A stretch of 64,000 bases of DNA from DZBG01 sp049241565 (GTDB lineage: Bacteria > Bdellovibrionota > Bacteriovoracia > Bacteriovoracales > Bacteriovoracaceae). Each line of letters opens with the position of its first letter. Positions within the stretch are counted from its first letter, which is position 1. The notes under the pieces were generated by a model. That model saw only the letters and a program-made list of their open reading frames with translations, did no database searches and had not been told where the DNA came from. The stretch lies in the NCBI GenBank assembly GCA_049241565.1, contig JBMLQL010000047.1, positions 123,395-187,394 of the forward strand, read 5' to 3'. The translations under genes and the position numbers were made by a program. Below are positions 7,487 through 16,928 of this stretch, piece by piece.

Positions 7487-10092
7487 TGACTGATAAGCTC
7501 ATTTTTCAAACTATCAAGAGTCACTTTACGAGCGATGTTTAAAGGAAGGATAACCAACTTCCCAGAATCATCTTTTCTCATAATATAATTGAGCTGACTC
7601 TCACCCGTTTTAAGAGTGAGAATTCCGACATGGTTTTTGATTTTATTTTCTTCAATCAAATTTTTCAAGCTTTCTGGGTTTGATCTCACCTGTTCAAGAC
7701 GGATCTGATCAATAACAATTTCTTTGGTTTGAAATTTTTTATCTTTCACCGTCGCCTCTTGCATTTCAAGAGCATTTCCAACAACTAAAATATTTGAATT
7801 TGATGATGTGGCCACGGCATCCACGAGACTTGAAACAGTCTTATCAGTATAGATACTTAAGAGAGCATCATTACTACTGCGCGAATTAAACGCCTTTGAA
7901 TCAATTGATTTTGATGATCCTAGAGTTGGAACATTATGAAATGATCCATCGCTATATGAGTTTTCAAAAATCTTTGAAGGCTGAAGATTTTGATTATTGG
8001 CCGCTTGTTGAGTCGCGCTCGATACATGAGGTAAAGATGACTTGTAGTCTCCTGTTGAAGCAGGTGAACGTGAACCAGCCACTGCTGTTGGAGACTCAAC
8101 TGATTTATCAGCAACTTTCACCTCTTTCTCTTTATCAAGTTGAGACTTAAGAAGCTCAGACTGCTGTCTTAGCTCTTCAATTTGTTTTTTGAGTAAACTG
8201 ATTTCTTGATTTTGAGATGCAGAATAAGACTTCTCTTCTTTCTTTTCATAATTATCAAGTCGCTTTTCAAGCTCAGAAATTCCATTATCCACTGATCTCT
8301 TTGCATGACTGAGCTGCCCTGGATCGGCATTATTAAGGTCAGCAGGAAGGACACTCGTAATTGGCACCATCCCATTCATATAAGATTGAATATTGCTTTC
8401 AACTGCAGGTCCACTCATCGTTGTCGCCGCTTTTGTCATCCCACTGGCCAGTCCATCTACAAAGCTTGGAGTTGATGATTGATTATTTAAAGATACTACA
8501 GAGGACGAGCTTTTTCTTTGACCAAGCATATTAGAGAAAGTGCAAAGTGGTCCACAGTTGTCACTCTTAGAAAGGCCGGCTTGATTCACATCAGCTTTCA
8601 ATTTACTTAATGCTAAGTCTTTGGCCAAAGTTTCAGGAGTTAAATTTATTGAAGCATTTACTTTATAAGCCTCAATTGATTTACCAATGGAGTCATCATC
8701 AATATGAGCAACATATAAATCTCCTAAAACTCCGAAGGCTTCATCCGTCATGCAAGCCTCACTTATTTTTCTATTTTCAAAATTTTTAATTTTTGTTTTA
8801 AAATTACAGACATCATCTCTGAACTCTTTATAAGTTATATTTTTTTTGAAAGGAGATTTCAACTTATGTGATTTTGTACATATTTCTTTTTGATAGGCAA
8901 GAAGATCTAATTTTATAATTGCCTCATAGTCTTGCTCATTTTGATAATCTGATAACGCTTCTTTAATAAGCTGCTTCTCACTTTCAGATAATTCTTGGTT
9001 CGTATCCGTTGATTTGCGATAGTCATAACAAATTTTGTCATAGGATTTTTTACAAGCTCCCACCATAATTGCGCTCGAAATTCGACTATAATTCCCGACT
9101 AATGAGACATCTGGAATCCCCATATAGGCATTATAAGTTGAGCGGCATGAATTAGGACTAGACTTATTTTGGTTTTCGTAGGTCTTACTCAATAAGTCTG
9201 GGTTTTCAAAAAATAAATATGGAGCCTTTTCGATCAATCCCTTATCGGACTCACTTCCCCATACCCGAGAGTCATCTGACTCCTTTTTCTTTTTTATTTT
9301 TTCATTAAGAGCAATATAGTCTTCAGTCGACTTTAATTCCCTTAAGTAATTACCCATGTTGTGCGGGCTTGACTGATAAATCTCTAGAAATTGATCAGCC
9401 ACTTTACGCTTCTCTTGATCATTGATGGCTGTTTGAATCTTATGAGACCAGAAAGGGTTAAGTTTTAAAAAAAGATTCAATGCTTTAGAACTTGATTGGT
9501 TTGTTTCTAAAATGGAAACAATACTTGGTCCATTCTTAGATTTACCAAATTGTTTAATAAATGTTAGCACTTCCCTGGGGGGGATTTCTTTATTTCTTAA
9601 TAATCTTTTATCCGACAAACAATATCCCATACTATCAAGCTCTCTAATTTTCTTCTTACTTTTTAGCTCTTCATTTTGATAGGTTTGGAATTGCTCCGCA
9701 CTAACATTAGTTGTATCTTCTTGACTTAGGATTTCCTCAGTCTTCTGTGTGCTTATGTGGAGTCTACGGCTATTGACGAGCTCTGGTACTACACTACTAT
9801 CTTCATAAGTAGTCGTAATGGTTTCTTTTTCTTTGGATTGATCTATACAATCGCAGATCTTGCCAATATTAAGCTCAAGAACACCACAGCCATTATCTAT
9901 ACCACCGTAGCAAATAGCTTCCTTTGGTAAGGTTTGACCAATCACTTGAGATATCGATAATGAGAAATTTTTAACATTCTTATCCGCACTTGTTTCGCAA
10001 GTAGCAGAACTCTCCTCAATCGGACAACTTTGAGCCCATGATAATTGAGAATAATTGGTAAGCAGGATGAATAGAGCAAATTTTTTAATCAT
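7483..10092 (-). CDS. Large secreted protein with coiled-coil, unknown family
   Basis: An 869-residue protein with a signal peptide (MIKKFALFILL...SWAQ) and a Cys-rich N-terminal half, which implies disulfides outside the cytoplasm. A clear coiled coil around residues 595-660 (ISELEKRLDNYEKK, LLKKQIEELRQQSELLKSQ) is followed by a Ser/Asn-rich linker and a C-terminal domain of about 130 residues that looks globular. GGCC is sparse here (about five in 2.6 kb by eye). The stop interlocks with the converging hydrolase gene. It resembles surface or envelope-spanning proteins in overall layout, but I do not recognise it. Confidence 0.7.
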   Translation of the reverse strand: MIKKFALFILLTNYSQLSWAQSCPIEESSATCETSADKNVKNFSLSISQVIGQTLPKEAICYGGIDNGCGVLELNIGKICDCIDQSKEKETITTTYEDSSVVPELVNSRRLHISTQKTEEILSQEDTTNVSAEQFQTYQNEELKSKKKIRELDSMGYCLSDKRLLRNKEIPPREVLTFIKQFGKSKNGPSIVSILETNQSSSKALNLFLKLNPFWSHKIQTAINDQEKRKVADQFLEIYQSSPHNMGNYLRELKSTEDYIALNEKIKKKKESDDSRVWGSESDKGLIEKAPYLFFENPDLLSKTYENQNKSSPNSCRSTYNAYMGIPDVSLVGNYSRISSAIMVGACKKSYDKICYDYRKSTDTNQELSESEKQLIKEALSDYQNEQDYEAIIKLDLLAYQKEICTKSHKLKSPFKKNITYKEFRDDVCNFKTKIKNFENRKISEACMTDEAFGVLGDLYVAHIDDDSIGKSIEAYKVNASINLTPETLAKDLALSKLKADVNQAGLSKSDNCGPLCTFSNMLGQRKSSSSVVSLNNQSSTPSFVDGLASGMTKAATTMSGPAVESNIQSYMNGMVPITSVLPADLNNADPGQLSHAKRSVDNGISELEKRLDNYEKKEEKSYSASQNQEISLLKKQIEELRQQSELLKSQLDKEKEVKVADKSVESPTAVAGSRSPASTGDYKSSLPHVSSATQQAANNQNLQPSKIFENSYSDGSFHNVPTLGSSKSIDSKAFNSRSSNDALLSIYTDKTVSSLVDAVATSSNSNILVVGNALEMQEATVKDKKFQTKEIVIDQIRLEQVRSNPESLKNLIEENKIKNHVGILTLKTGESQLNYIMRKDDSGKLVILPLNIARKVTLDSLKNELISH

Positions 10093-10231
10093 TTCACACC
10101 CAAGGTGGTTTAATAGAGCTCTAGTAACTTATCGAATCAGTTTCCAAAAACTTGAACATTTACAATTTTATGGCATCTATGTTTAACTGCTAAGAAACAG
10201 ATTGATTCAACTCATTTTCAAGATGTTGGCC

Positions 10232-11053
10232 ATGTTAGAATGCCAGCATTTATTGGCAAAACCTCCTATGGAAAACCAAAAACCTCCTTTTTCAGATTAC
10301 CATTGGATTAAGACTGATGATGGCTCTTTGACTTTATTTTCAAAGCTTTACCAGGAAAACTGCCACTCTCAGGCTGGGGCCCACCTTGAAACTCAGCTGC
10401 ATTATATTGAAGGCTGTCAGGTTGAATCTCTTTATCAGAATCTTGATTCTTTTACTTTGCTAGAAGTGGGCCTAGGCACTGGCCTGGGTTTGGATCTTAC
10501 TCTTCAAACCCTCGCTAAGTACCCGCTTAAACCGGCCAAGCTCATTTCTACTGAAATCGATGGGACTTTGATGGATTTTTTAATTGAAAATTCCCCATTC
10601 AAATTCTTTAAAAACTTAATTAAAAAGGGTGATCATTATTTTGGTGAAGAATATCAGATTAAGATTATTATTCTCATCGGTGATGCTCGCAAAACTGTTC
10701 CTGATTATTTTCACGCGCAGTCTCTAAAGGTAGATGTTATTTACCAAGATGCCTTCTCTCCCAGACGTAATCCCGATTTGTGGACGGTAGAGTGGTTTAA
10801 GGATCTTAAAAAAATTTCTGCAGATCATGTGAAAATGTCTACTTATTCGGCCAGTTCTTCGGCACGGAAAAGTATGATTGAGGCCGGATGGATTATTCAA
10901 AATGGTCCAAAGTTTGGCCAGAAACGCTCTAGTACCCGGGCCAGTCTTCAAGGTGAAAGTGATCCAAAGATTCTTGATCATCTTGGGCGCTCACCAGTCA
11001 GTGCCATCACAGATGCCACGATTCCACATTTCACTCTAGGAAACTCTCTATGA
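10232..11053 (+). CDS. mnmD: tRNA U34 5-methylaminomethyl methyltransferase-like (MnmD/MnmC N-domain, DUF752)
   Basis: MnmD-type enzymes methylate nm5(s2)U34 in tRNA wobble positions using SAM. Seen here: YHWIKTDDGSLTLFS at the start of the domain, motif I LLEVGLGTGLGLDL, the characteristic YQDAFSPRRNPDLW, TYSASSSARKSM and the closing GQKRSSTRAS. There is no C-terminal FAD oxidase domain as in fused MnmC. The start is uncertain: TTG 10202, ATG 10223, 10232 or 10268 are all in frame. I chose 10232 because CAAGAT stands seven bases before it. It overlaps the next gene by ATGA, so the two are translationally coupled. Confidence 0.85.
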   Translation: MLECQHLLAKPPMENQKPPFSDYHWIKTDDGSLTLFSKLYQENCHSQAGAHLETQLHYIEGCQVESLYQNLDSFTLLEVGLGTGLGLDLTLQTLAKYPLKPAKLISTEIDGTLMDFLIENSPFKFFKNLIKKGDHYFGEEYQIKIIILIGDARKTVPDYFHAQSLKVDVIYQDAFSPRRNPDLWTVEWFKDLKKISADHVKMSTYSASSSARKSMIEAGWIIQNGPKFGQKRSSTRASLQGESDPKILDHLGRSPVSAITDATIPHFTLGNSL

Positions 11054-11991
11054 AAAAAGATCTCTGCCAATTACTTTCAATTAAATATCCTATTATTCAG
11101 GCCGGAATGGTTTGGGTGTCTGGGGCCAAACTAGCCGCGGCCTCGGCCAATGCAGGAATTCTCGGTGTGATCGGTGCAGGGTCAATGAACCCTGAACTTC
11201 TTGATCAGCACCTCAAGAAGGCCCACTTACTCACCAATAACAAAAAAAACCTTGCCGTAAATGTGCCTCTTCTTTACTCAAAGACTAAAGAGCAACTTGA
11301 GGTCTCACTTCAAAACGGAATTAAAATTTTTATTACGTCTGCGGGAAGTCCAAAAACTTATACTAGTTGGCTTAAAGATCAGGGGGCCCTTGTTATTCAT
11401 GTGACCTCTAATCCCGAGCTGGCCATGAAGTGTGAAGCGGCAGGGGTAGATGTAATCATCGCTGAAGGCTTTGAGGCGGGAGGACATAATGGAAGGGATG
11501 AGCTCACCACTTTCTCTCTTATCCCCCAAGTGATTCAAGCGGTGAAAATTCCCGTGATAGCCGCTGGAGGAATTGCTGATGCTCAAGGAATAGCTGCGGC
11601 CATGCTTCTCGGAGCTGATGCCGTTCAAATGGGTACTCGTTTCGTGGCCACTCAAGAATCAAGTGCCCATGAGAATTTTAAACAGGCCATTCTTAACGCC
11701 AGTGCCACATCAACCATGCTCATGATGAAAAAACATGTTCCCGTAAGGCTGATGAAAAATGCTTTTTATGATGAAATTAAAAAACTTGAAGAAGCCTGTG
11801 CTTCTGAAGAGGAACTTGTTCAGCATCTTGGGCACGGAAGGGCCAAGAAGGGAATGCTTGAAGGTGATCTTTTAAATGGTGAGTTGGAGATCGGCCAAAT
11901 TGCTGGGCTTATTCATGATCTCCCAACGGTTAAAGATTTAGTGGATAAGCTTGTGGCAGATTACCGCAAGCTTATCCTTAAAAAAATTTAG
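11050..11991 (+). CDS. Nitronate monooxygenase / FabK-like FMN TIM-barrel oxidoreductase
   Basis: A 313-residue FMN-dependent TIM barrel. Features: YPIIQAGMVWVSGAKLAAA at the N-terminus, GGLGVIGAG-type turn (GILGVIGAGS), EGFEAGGHNGR (substrate-side His), IPVIAAGGIADAQGIAAAM and GADAVQMGTRFVATQES binding the FMN phosphate. This family includes nitronate monooxygenases and enoyl-ACP reductase II (FabK); sequence alone does not separate them with certainty. ATG overlaps the mnmD stop (ATGA). Its stop is interlocked with that of htpX (TTAG). Confidence 0.9.
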   Translation: MKKDLCQLLSIKYPIIQAGMVWVSGAKLAAASANAGILGVIGAGSMNPELLDQHLKKAHLLTNNKKNLAVNVPLLYSKTKEQLEVSLQNGIKIFITSAGSPKTYTSWLKDQGALVIHVTSNPELAMKCEAAGVDVIIAEGFEAGGHNGRDELTTFSLIPQVIQAVKIPVIAAGGIADAQGIAAAMLLGADAVQMGTRFVATQESSAHENFKQAILNASATSTMLMMKKHVPVRLMKNAFYDEIKKLEEACASEEELVQHLGHGRAKKGMLEGDLLNGELEIGQIAGLIHDLPTVKDLVDKLVADYRKLILKKI

Positions 11992-12884
11992 TAAGATCTC
12001 TCTAAAGCCGCGATGCGATCTTCCAGACTCGGGTGAGTTGAAAGAAAATTCATCAGCCCTTTTTTAGATGAGATTTTCATGCATTTCACAGCATCTTTTG
12101 AATCATCAACAAAATCAATTTTTGCCTGAAGACGCTTCAAAGCCGCGATCATTTTTTGTTTCCCCGCATATTTTGCCCCACCAGCATCTGCACGATACTC
12201 ACGGATACGAGAGAAATAAGCCACAACAAACATACCAAGGAATGAGAAAAATATTTCAAAAACCATCACTGAAATATGGTAAGCAAATCCACTGGCCACA
12301 GGTCTATCGTCATCATTATCTCTGTTTCCTGAAAGGACTTGTTGAAGTGCAAAAGCTGCTACTCGAGCAAAGAACATCACGAAGGCATTCACTACACCTT
12401 GAACAAGGGCCATAGTCACCATATCTCCGTTGGCCACATGGGCCACTTCGTGAGCAAGCACTCCTTCGACTTCCTCTTCAGTCATTTGATTCAAAAGACC
12501 AGACGAAACAGCAACAAGAGCATTATTTTTTGAAGGACCCGTGGCAAAAGCATTCACTTCAGGTGATTGGTAGATCCCGACCTCAGGCATTTTTTCGATA
12601 CCAGCTGCTTTGGCCAGACGATGAACTCTATTCACTAGACTGGCGTACTGCCCATTGGGTTCAAGAATCTCTACACCCATCATTCTCTTGGCCATGAATT
12701 TTGAGAGTAGAAGTGAAACTCCTGACCCCACAAAACCCCAAACTAAACAGAACCCCATAAGGGCCTGATAATTAATCCCATTGGCGGTAAGGTAATTGTT
12801 GAGTCCTAGCACTGAAAGAATAATAGAGACCGACACCATTACTAGGATATTGGTTAACATAAATAAAAAAATTCTCTTGAACAT
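11988..12884 (-). CDS. htpX: Membrane metalloprotease HtpX
   Basis: M48-family inner-membrane protease for quality control of misfolded membrane proteins. The zinc motif HEVAH (H145, E146, H149 from this start) and the third ligand Glu in EYRADAGGA are present. Two N-terminal membrane helices and two more around residues 160-220 match the family. ATG 12884 is chosen because AGGA lies six bases upstream; GTG 12896 would overlap that site. Length (298 aa) is typical of HtpX. Confidence 0.96.
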   Translation of the reverse strand: MFKRIFLFMLTNILVMVSVSIILSVLGLNNYLTANGINYQALMGFCLVWGFVGSGVSLLLSKFMAKRMMGVEILEPNGQYASLVNRVHRLAKAAGIEKMPEVGIYQSPEVNAFATGPSKNNALVAVSSGLLNQMTEEEVEGVLAHEVAHVANGDMVTMALVQGVVNAFVMFFARVAAFALQQVLSGNRDNDDDRPVASGFAYHISVMVFEIFFSFLGMFVVAYFSRIREYRADAGGAKYAGKQKMIAALKRLQAKIDFVDDSKDAVKCMKISSKKGLMNFLSTHPSLEDRIAALERSY

Positions 12885-13025
12885 TTTTGTCCTCACTGTG
12901 AATTTTTAAGTCTAAGAATAAGTTAATCCTTTTTCGGCCGGAGTCAAGGTTGTCCAAGAATTTTGACAGCTTATTCTTTTTCGTAGCAAAATAAGAGGTA
13001 TTTAGATCTCAAGGAGGAGATTCCT

Positions 13026-14018
13026 GTGAAATTGTTGTTTATTACCTGTATGGCCTTTTCTTTGTCGGCTTTAGCCTTTAATAAGTCTACTCCTCAGGAA
13101 TGCTCACCGCTGACTTTAAAAGAAAGTCTCAATTCAGATACGAGAAACCAGCGCGAAATTGCATGGTGTTATGCTTTTACCTCGGCTGATCTTATCGGCC
13201 AGGCTTATCAACTTCCTGAACCTGTATCCGCCGCTGACGTGGCCCTTCGCTATAACAAATCTTTTGCGGCCAAAATTGTACAATTTTTCAGAAGAATTGG
13301 TGGTGGACACAGCGAGGACCCTATTGAGCGCTATCTCCCTCATCAAACAGGGTTCAGTAAGGTTGCGATCGAGCGTGTCTATAAAGACGGATGGTGTCCG
13401 GAATCCGTCTTCCCGTCTGAGCTATGGACCAGACATATTCGCACCAACAAAGGCTGGGAAACTTCAAAGGTCCCTTTAAAACAGGCCTTCCGTGAAATGC
13501 TTGAACTTTCTCGTCATAAAAACGATCTTAACTTTCAGAATCTTCCCTACTACTACTCATTTAAAAATATCGAAACTCCAGACACTTTTTTAAGACTTCT
13601 TCAAAAGTATCGCTACGATGAGTTCCTGCAGCAGCTTCGCTTGACCGCTTGTAAAGATGATCGCTATCGCCTCCCCCAACGAAATCCCGTTTTGATGGTG
13701 ATCAAAAATCCAGGCATTTTCAACCGTATTCATTCTCAACTTAATGCTGGGAGACTAATCTCATTGGATTATGACGCTCGAGTTTTAGAGGAATTTAAAA
13801 AACATAAACTTAGTTTGGCCAACCTCCATACATCCATACTTTTAGGTCGACAATGGAATACTGACCGCAATGAGTGCGAATACTTAGTCCGAGATAGCTA
13901 CGGGAAAGACTGCATAGGCTATGACCCTGAGGCCCGCTGTAGCCAAGGTTACGTATGGCTTCCTGAGTCAATGATTTATAGAAATATGACAAGTATCGTT
14001 TATCAAGCCACAAAATAA
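13026..14018 (+). CDS. Exported papain-like (C1-type) cysteine peptidase homologue
   Basis: The signal peptide is MKLLFITCMAFSLSALA, started at GTG 13026 after an excellent AAGGAGGAG. The mature protein has EIAWCYAF (Cys48), reminiscent of the C1 active-site helix QGxCGSCWAF, then NLHTSILLG (His268) and VRDSYG (Asp290) where papains have VKNSWG. Order and spacing match a C1 fold of about 310 residues. The usual Asn is Asp, and the Gln oxyanion residue is not obvious, so activity may differ or be lost. It probably acts in the periplasm or on prey. Assignment rests on three short motifs. Confidence 0.65.
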   Translation: MKLLFITCMAFSLSALAFNKSTPQECSPLTLKESLNSDTRNQREIAWCYAFTSADLIGQAYQLPEPVSAADVALRYNKSFAAKIVQFFRRIGGGHSEDPIERYLPHQTGFSKVAIERVYKDGWCPESVFPSELWTRHIRTNKGWETSKVPLKQAFREMLELSRHKNDLNFQNLPYYYSFKNIETPDTFLRLLQKYRYDEFLQQLRLTACKDDRYRLPQRNPVLMVIKNPGIFNRIHSQLNAGRLISLDYDARVLEEFKKHKLSLANLHTSILLGRQWNTDRNECEYLVRDSYGKDCIGYDPEARCSQGYVWLPESMIYRNMTSIVYQATK

Positions 14019-14111
14019 TTTGAATGCCTAAATACCGGTAATTGCCGAAGTTAAAAATTCAATGCTACGCTTTATGCTTATCAATAAAGAGTTTAGAAAA
14101 GGATTGTTTCA

Positions 14112-15362
14112 ATGAAGAAGCTTTTTATTCTTGGTGCGATGGTTCTGAGCAGCACAACTGCCTTTGGTCTCTCATCTGTTAACTCACAAATTGCCGAAGA
14201 AAGAGATTATTATCAATTTCAAAAAATGATTCTTGAGGGCGAAAAAAAATCATCATTTATTGGGATCATAGACCAGGATCAGAAACTCTATGTCGATGCG
14301 CTAGAAGATGCTCTGGAAGAAATGCCGACAAATAAAAACGTCAAAGCCTCTCTTCAAATTCTTAACCCTTTCTTTTATGATCTGGCCGATCAACTTCGCG
14401 TGGCCGTTTTAAAAATTAAACACAATATCCACACTTCAATTCCTGCGGATCTTGTCGAAATGATAAAAGTGGAGCTTCTGAGTGATGAACCAGATCGTCG
14501 TTTGATTTATCTTCTGGCCGCTTACCAAGACATTATCAATCTGGCCGGACATACTGACTTAATCGAAGAAGCAAAAAAGCACAAGATTTTCTACGATATC
14601 GAGGCTGAAGATAACGACAATGAAGAAACAATCGAGCCAGCCGAGGTGTACACAGACCTTTTTTATGGGACACCTGATATCACGACATACATGAATGGTG
14701 AGTATATCAACAGTGTGAAAGTGGTGATGTTTTGTCGCCTCAACAGACTTTATCCTTGTCTAATGACTCTTAAAGATGTGAACGGTCAAATTGTCAGAAA
14801 TGCCGACGGAACTCTTTGGACTCATCCGGCACTGGCCTCATCGGCCCGCGGTCTTCCGAGTTATGTTCGAAATGGAAATACACCCGCAGGTGTTTACACG
14901 ATTGATTCGGTAATGCCCACAGCTGATCAGCAAATCTCTTTTGGTAAGAATCGTCGGATGATTTTAAATTTTATTCCTGCCTCTCAAGATGAAAGTCTTC
15001 ACAAGGCCCTTCTCCCCATGAGTTCGACTGTGAGTCATTGGTGGAGGTCTGGAATTGTGGCCAGAGATATTGGACGTAATCTTCTTCGCATTCATGGAAC
15101 CGGCAAGATTAATAAAGATGCCACAACTCCATACTTTCCGTTCATGAGAACCAGTGGATGTGTGGCCCAAAGAGAAAATACTTATTCAGGTGTGAGATAC
15201 AATGATCAACGAGTTCTTCTTGATCAGATCATGACCGCCATGGAGCTTGCTCCTAATTATTCAAACGAAGTGAAAGTGAAAGGTATTTTCTATCTTATTG
15301 AGCTCAATGATAAAAATGCAGCAGTCACTAATGAGGACCTGTTGGCCCTAGGAATTAACTGA
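14112..15362 (+). CDS. Exported L,D-transpeptidase (YkuD fold)
   Basis: L,D-transpeptidases make 3-3 peptidoglycan cross-links or attach proteins to the wall; in predatory bacteria they can modify the wall of the prey or the bdelloplast. The YkuD signature is clear: RIHGTGK (His328), then TSGCVAQRE with catalytic Cys350. A signal peptide of about 19 residues precedes an N-terminal helical domain of about 200 residues. The last base of its stop overlaps the next start (TGATG), so it heads a three-gene operon with the SIMPL protein and a methyltransferase. Confidence 0.92.
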   Translation: MKKLFILGAMVLSSTTAFGLSSVNSQIAEERDYYQFQKMILEGEKKSSFIGIIDQDQKLYVDALEDALEEMPTNKNVKASLQILNPFFYDLADQLRVAVLKIKHNIHTSIPADLVEMIKVELLSDEPDRRLIYLLAAYQDIINLAGHTDLIEEAKKHKIFYDIEAEDNDNEETIEPAEVYTDLFYGTPDITTYMNGEYINSVKVVMFCRLNRLYPCLMTLKDVNGQIVRNADGTLWTHPALASSARGLPSYVRNGNTPAGVYTIDSVMPTADQQISFGKNRRMILNFIPASQDESLHKALLPMSSTVSHWWRSGIVARDIGRNLLRIHGTGKINKDATTPYFPFMRTSGCVAQRENTYSGVRYNDQRVLLDQIMTAMELAPNYSNEVKVKGIFYLIELNDKNAAVTNEDLLALGIN

Positions 15363-16051
15363 TGAAATTTTTTCTGGTTGCTGCTCTTTTTTCGACTTCT
15401 AGTTTTGCGGCCACATCATTTGTGAATGTCACTGGAAAATGCCAGATGAAAGTCATTCCTGATCAAGCCTCACTTGCCTTCACGGCCGAAGCTTTGGAAA
15501 AAGATCAGCAAAAAGCCGTGAATAAAATTACCGTTCAAACGAAAGAGCTTACTGATAAAATTAAAGAGCTAAAACTCAAAGGTATGGTTCTAGAAACAAG
15601 CAACTATAATGTTCACCAGCAGCGCGACTGGGAAAATAACAAGATGGTAGACAAAGGTTACCGCGCTTCAGTTACAATCACCGTCACATCAAATGAAATC
15701 TCTCGCATGGGAGAGGCCATGGTCCTTGGCTCTAAGGTTGGCATTACTAATGTCGGCAATCTACGCAGTTTTCTCTCTCTTGAAAAAGAGCAAGCTGAAT
15801 ATCTAAAATGTCTTGATATCGCGGCTGAAGATGCCCGCGGCAAGGCCGATCAATTGGCCAAAAAATTAAAGGCCAAAGTGGGAGATGTTCTTGAGATCTA
15901 TGAACGTCCTCAACAGTCATCGCCATCTCCAGTTTATGAGCGCACGATGATGGCCATGAAAGGGGCCAGCGATACCATGGCTTCAATTCCAGTGGAAGCT
16001 GGAGAACAAGTTTTTAGCACTCAAATTGAAGTAAAGTTTTCTCTCAAATGA
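15362..16051 (+). CDS. Periplasmic SIMPL-domain (DUF541) protein
   Basis: The signal peptide (MKFFLVAALFSTSSFAA) is followed by the SIMPL domain: VTGKCQMKVIPDQASLAF near the N-terminus, a long helix with QKAVNKI, LETSNYNV, GYRASVTITV, and a final IPVEAGEQVFSTQIEVKF. These proteins form beta-propped oligomers in the periplasm; their biochemical role is poorly known. It is coupled to the preceding L,D-transpeptidase by TGATG and to the following methyltransferase by ATGA. Confidence 0.88.
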   Translation: MKFFLVAALFSTSSFAATSFVNVTGKCQMKVIPDQASLAFTAEALEKDQQKAVNKITVQTKELTDKIKELKLKGMVLETSNYNVHQQRDWENNKMVDKGYRASVTITVTSNEISRMGEAMVLGSKVGITNVGNLRSFLSLEKEQAEYLKCLDIAAEDARGKADQLAKKLKAKVGDVLEIYERPQQSSPSPVYERTMMAMKGASDTMASIPVEAGEQVFSTQIEVKFSLK

Positions 16052-16926
16052 TTTCAAAAGATTTTAAAAATTATCAACTCCTCGATTCTGGTCTTGGGCG
16101 TAAGCTTGAGATCATTGCAGGAGTTCGTGTGATTCGACCTTCTCCTCAGGCCATCTGGAAACCCAGACTTACTGAGGCTAATTGGCAGATGGCCAACTCT
16201 ATTGTTCATCGAACTAAAGATGGCGGAGGAACCTGGGAGCATAAAAAGCCAATTCCAGAGACACTTACTTTTGATCATTCAGTTCGTGACAAACAAATGA
16301 AGATGAAACTCAAATTTACAAGCTTTGGGCATTGTGGAGTTTTCTTTGAACAAATTGAAGTTTGGAATTGGCTTTATGATCAGGTCACTGAACTTAAAAC
16401 GAAACTCGGTCGTGCTCCAAAAGTCATGAATCTTTTTGGTTATACTGGTGGGGCAAGCATGGCGATGGCCATGGCCGGAGCTGAAGTTTTTCACGTAGAC
16501 AGCAGTAAAGGTGTTCTCACTTGGGGAAAAGAATCTCAGGCCCTTTCTAAAATCCCAGAGAAGAGTATTCGTTGGGTTCAAGAGGATGCTCAAGAGTTCC
16601 TCAAACATTCTTTCAAAAAAAATTTCACTTATGATGGAGTTCTCGCCGATCCTCCAAGCTGGGGACATGGGGCCAAAAAAGAGCTGTGGGATTTTGATAA
16701 ACATATGAGTGTCTTTATGGATCTTCTTCATGCAGTGATTGAGAAAAATAATAGTTTTGCTTTTCTTTCCTCACACACTCAAGGTGTACAACAAGAAGCT
16801 CTTAAAAATCTCTTCGCTCAAGAAAAGAGATGGAAGAGTATTGAGTGTGGAGAGTTAGGTGTTGGTCATCAAAATGACGAACGTATTCTTCCGGCCGGGA
16901 TCTTCGCTCGCGCAAAATCCTTCTAA
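16048..16926 (+). CDS. Class I SAM methyltransferase related to the RlmI/RlmK catalytic domain
   Basis: The core resembles rRNA m5C/m7G methyltransferases: MNLFGYTGGASMAMAMAGAEVFHVDSS (motif I and acidic loop), then VLADPPSWGHGAKKELWDF (motif IV, DPPSW) and a C-terminal AFLSSHTQG. Unlike RlmI further downstream it lacks the N-terminal PUA domain. Its N-terminal half carries WEHKKPIPETL. An rRNA target is likely but unproven. Third gene of the transpeptidase-SIMPL operon, overlapping by ATGA, and stopping two bases short of the converging RimB-like gene. Confidence 0.82.
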   Translation: MISKDFKNYQLLDSGLGRKLEIIAGVRVIRPSPQAIWKPRLTEANWQMANSIVHRTKDGGGTWEHKKPIPETLTFDHSVRDKQMKMKLKFTSFGHCGVFFEQIEVWNWLYDQVTELKTKLGRAPKVMNLFGYTGGASMAMAMAGAEVFHVDSSKGVLTWGKESQALSKIPEKSIRWVQEDAQEFLKHSFKKNFTYDGVLADPPSWGHGAKKELWDFDKHMSVFMDLLHAVIEKNNSFAFLSSHTQGVQQEALKNLFAQEKRWKSIECGELGVGHQNDERILPAGIFARAKSF

Positions 16927-16928
16927 AA

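Noticed and set aside
10170..10186. Third sigma54-like site (TGGCAT-N5-TTTAA) before the MnmD-like gene
   Set aside because: The essential GC at -12 is missing (TA instead).
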